This document shows positions 62,346-64,000 of a stretch of DNA of 64,000 nt, one piece after another. Made by a program: the position numbers and the translations under genes. The stretch is from Desulfobacteraceae bacterium Eth-SRB2 (GTDB taxonomy: Bacteria; Desulfobacterota; Desulfobacteria; Desulfobacterales; UBA11574), in the NCBI GenBank assembly GCA_004193595.1, contig RPGQ01000037.1:54827-118826 (forward strand), in the 5' to 3' direction. Positions within the stretch are counted from its first letter, which is position 1. Each line of letters begins with the position of its first letter. The notes beneath the pieces were generated by a model, which was not told where the DNA came from, did not search any database, and saw only the letters and a program-made list of their open reading frames with translations.

Positions 62346-64000
62346 TTAAATCAATGACAGCCTCTCATCATAAATAAATTCCCGGGTATGCCTGGCAATC
62401 CTTTCCGGTTCAATATGGTGCCGGGCGGCTCCGGTTTCCATTCCTGTCCGGCCCACTGCTTCAGCCACTGCGGGCGGCACCCTGAAATCCATGGCGCCCG
62501 GGAGAATATATTCCGGTTTCAATTCATCACCCACCAGACCGGCAATGGCTTGGGCGGCCGCAATGTTCATGTCATCATTAATCCACTTTGCACGTATGTC
62601 CAGAGCACCTCGAAAGATGCCCGGAAATGCCAGACAGTTATTCACCTGATTGGGGAAATCCGATCTTCCGGTAGCGACCACTAGAGCCCCTGCCTTTTGG
62701 GCGATGTCCGGATGAACTTCCGGAACCGGATTGGCAAGGGCAAAAACAATCGAATTTTTGGCCATGGACTTTACTATTTTCTGATTCAAAACATTGGGAC
62801 CGGAAAGTCCGATAAAGACTTCAGCGCCTTTTAATACATCGCTAAGGGTTCCTTTGTGTTTTTCAGGATTGGTTATGAGCGCCAGTTCATTCTTAATGAA
62901 ATTCATTCCTATTTTACGTCCTTTATAGATGGCGCCCTTGGTATCACATACCGTGATGTTTTTTGCACCGGCCTGAATCAAGAGTTTTGTCACCGCTATT
63001 GATGCTGCACCGGCACCGTTAAAGACAATTTTCACATCATTTAATTTGCGATCCACAATTTTCAGCGCATTGATCAGTGCTGCCAGAGTGACCACAGCGG
63101 TACCATGCTGATCATCGTGAAATACAGGGATGTCCAACCGTTGCCGCAATTTTTGCTCAATTTCAAAACAGCGTGGCGAAGAGATGTCTTCAAGGTTAAT
63201 CCCTCCAAAGGCCGGAGAAATATTTTCTACAAGTTGAACAATTAAATCCGTATCCTGAGTGTTGATACAGATAGGAAAGGCTTCAACACCTCCAAAGGTT
63301 TTGAATAGAATGGCTTTTCCTTCCATCACCGGCATGGCCGCCTGAGGACCGATATTCCCTAATCCCAGAACGGCGCTACCGTCGGATACGATGGCTACTA
63401 GATTGCTTTTACACGTAAAATCATATACTTTTGTCGAATCATTAAAAATGTTTTGACACACTTGAGCCACGGCTTTCGGGCCGTATAAGCGTCGGTATAT
63501 GACCTCATCTTTAACCGGAACTTTTGTATACACTTCCAGACATCCCTGGTATCGATGATGAAGTTCCAGTGATTCCTCATCGATGCTCAGGGTTCCGTAA
63601 TCCTGCCCTTCGGACGGTAGCCATGCCAGTTCACCTTCATAAATATAGCATTCGGTTCGTTCCTGAACCTTCTCAGGGGGCATTTCTTTGGCCGACAGCC
63701 GTGCCACACCAGTCTCTTGAGCGGTTTTCGCCACTGCTCCCGCCAGAACCGGGGAGATTTTCCAGTCCATTTGGCGGGGAATAATATTCGTGGGCGAGAG
63801 TTTATTTTCAGGAATCATGGCGGACAGCGCCCGGGCGGCTTCCAAAAACATCTCTCGGTTGATCCGCCTTGCCCGTACATCCAAACATCCCCTGAAAAAT
63901 CCGGGTGTTACTAAAGATGAACGAATCTGGTTCTCGCTTTTCGCCAAACTCGTAGCTACTATTTTTGCACCACCATCCAGGGCTTGGGCTTCGCTGATCT
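62346..64000 (-). CDS. Malic enzyme, apparently a tandem fusion; 5' part lies beyond the window
   Basis: Oxidatively decarboxylates malate to pyruvate. The C-terminal 440 residues form a complete malic enzyme: LYGPKAVAQVCQ with the catalytic tyrosine, NLVAIVSDGSAVLGLGNIG, FGGINLEDISSPRCFEIE, HDDQHGTAVVTLAALINAL and the NAD loop FNGAGAASIAVTKLL. Upstream, the frame stays open to the window edge, and its sequence (ATSLAKSENQIRSSLVTPG, PRQMDWKISPVLAGAVA) is a second copy of the malic-enzyme C-terminus seen again as CLAFPGIFRG and PGAMDFRVPPAVAEAVG. The protein seems to be two malic enzymes in one chain. A TTG at 63947 is not a real start. Confidence 0.85.
   Translation of the reverse strand, partial: ISEAQALDGGAKIVATSLAKSENQIRSSLVTPGFFRGCLDVRARRINREMFLEAARALSAMIPENKLSPTNIIPRQMDWKISPVLAGAVAKTAQETGVARLSAKEMPPEKVQERTECYIYEGELAWLPSEGQDYGTLSIDEESLELHHRYQGCLEVYTKVPVKDEVIYRRLYGPKAVAQVCQNIFNDSTKVYDFTCKSNLVAIVSDGSAVLGLGNIGPQAAMPVMEGKAILFKTFGGVEAFPICINTQDTDLIVQLVENISPAFGGINLEDISSPRCFEIEQKLRQRLDIPVFHDDQHGTAVVTLAALINALKIVDRKLNDVKIVFNGAGAASIAVTKLLIQAGAKNITVCDTKGAIYKGRKIGMNFIKNELALITNPEKHKGTLSDVLKGAEVFIGLSGPNVLNQKIVKSMAKNSIVFALANPVPEVHPDIAQKAGALVVATGRSDFPNQVNNCLAFPGIFRGALDIRAKWINDDMNIAAAQAIAGLVGDELKPEYILPGAMDFRVPPAVAEAVGRTGMETGAARHHIEPERIARHTREFIYDERLSLI

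Overview
This window is a 64 kb piece of a bacterial chromosome, almost certainly from a sulfate-reducing Desulfobacterota (Desulfobacteraceae/Desulfosarcina-like) lineage. The evidence is indirect but consistent: Gram-negative envelope genes (lptD, Bat operon), the order ispE - tRNA-Gln - prs - rplY - pth, a KOR/VOR-type 2-oxoacid:ferredoxin oxidoreductase, a K+-independent H+-pyrophosphatase, and an acyl-CoA dehydrogenase that closely resembles the non-decarboxylating glutaryl-CoA dehydrogenase known from Desulfococcus. There is no rRNA, CRISPR array, complete IS transposase or replication origin. Most of the window is core housekeeping DNA.

Layout. 0.1-2.8 kb (minus): surE, a YhaM-like HD/OB-fold nuclease and tmk. 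3.3-6.5 kb (plus): lptD and a NusG-like antiterminator. 7-11.3 kb (plus): holB - ricT - metG. 11.7-22.8 kb (plus): a penicillin-binding transpeptidase, a giant GlmS-like amidotransferase/SIS protein, a DUF1844 protein, ispE, tRNA-Gln, prs, rplY, pth and hppA. 23.2-24.7 kb (plus): carD and rluD. 24.7-31 kb (minus): a sugar aminotransferase, dnaE and guaB. 31.2 kb (plus): a Sua5-type gene. 31.9-40.9 kb (minus): sppA, rpsA (with an 8 x 10-residue repeat), cmk, hisC, korC-B-A-D and a P-loop protein. 41.7-43.4 kb (plus): a CLC channel/transporter with CBS domains. 43.9-48.4 kb (minus): an accessory island with a two-gene PARIS-like phage-defence module (AriA ATPase, AriB DUF4435/Toprim) and an AAA/DUF4143 gene broken by one in-frame stop. 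48.9-57.7 kb (plus): an eight-gene MoxR-DUF58-Bat operon. 57.8-60.5 kb (minus): rarA and der. 60.8-62 kb (plus): the glutaryl-CoA-dehydrogenase-like gene. 62.3-64 kb (minus): a malic enzyme that runs off the right edge and appears fused to a second malic enzyme.

The least expected layer is intergenic. I can delimit at least seven kinds of small non-coding transposon-like element (MITEs, 143-358 bp) by terminal inverted repeats, most with flanking target-site duplications. Three of these kinds occur twice. One insertion rewrote the 3' end of ricT and another landed in the stop codon of lptD; in both cases the pre-insertion sequence can be reconstructed from the duplications. A separate family of octamer repeats (TGGAATNN) lies in several intergenic regions, once directly over the start codon of the transpeptidase gene.

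Functionally the window joins DNA replication (dnaE, holB, tmk, rarA), translation (metG, rplY, rpsA, pth, tRNA-Gln, rluD, der, Sua5), nucleotide and cofactor precursors (prs, guaB, cmk, ispE), envelope building (lptD, transpeptidase, sppA, the GlmS-like protein) and anaerobic energy metabolism (KOR, H+-PPase, glutaryl-CoA dehydrogenase, malic enzyme). All calls rest on motif reading and memory of families; no database search was run.
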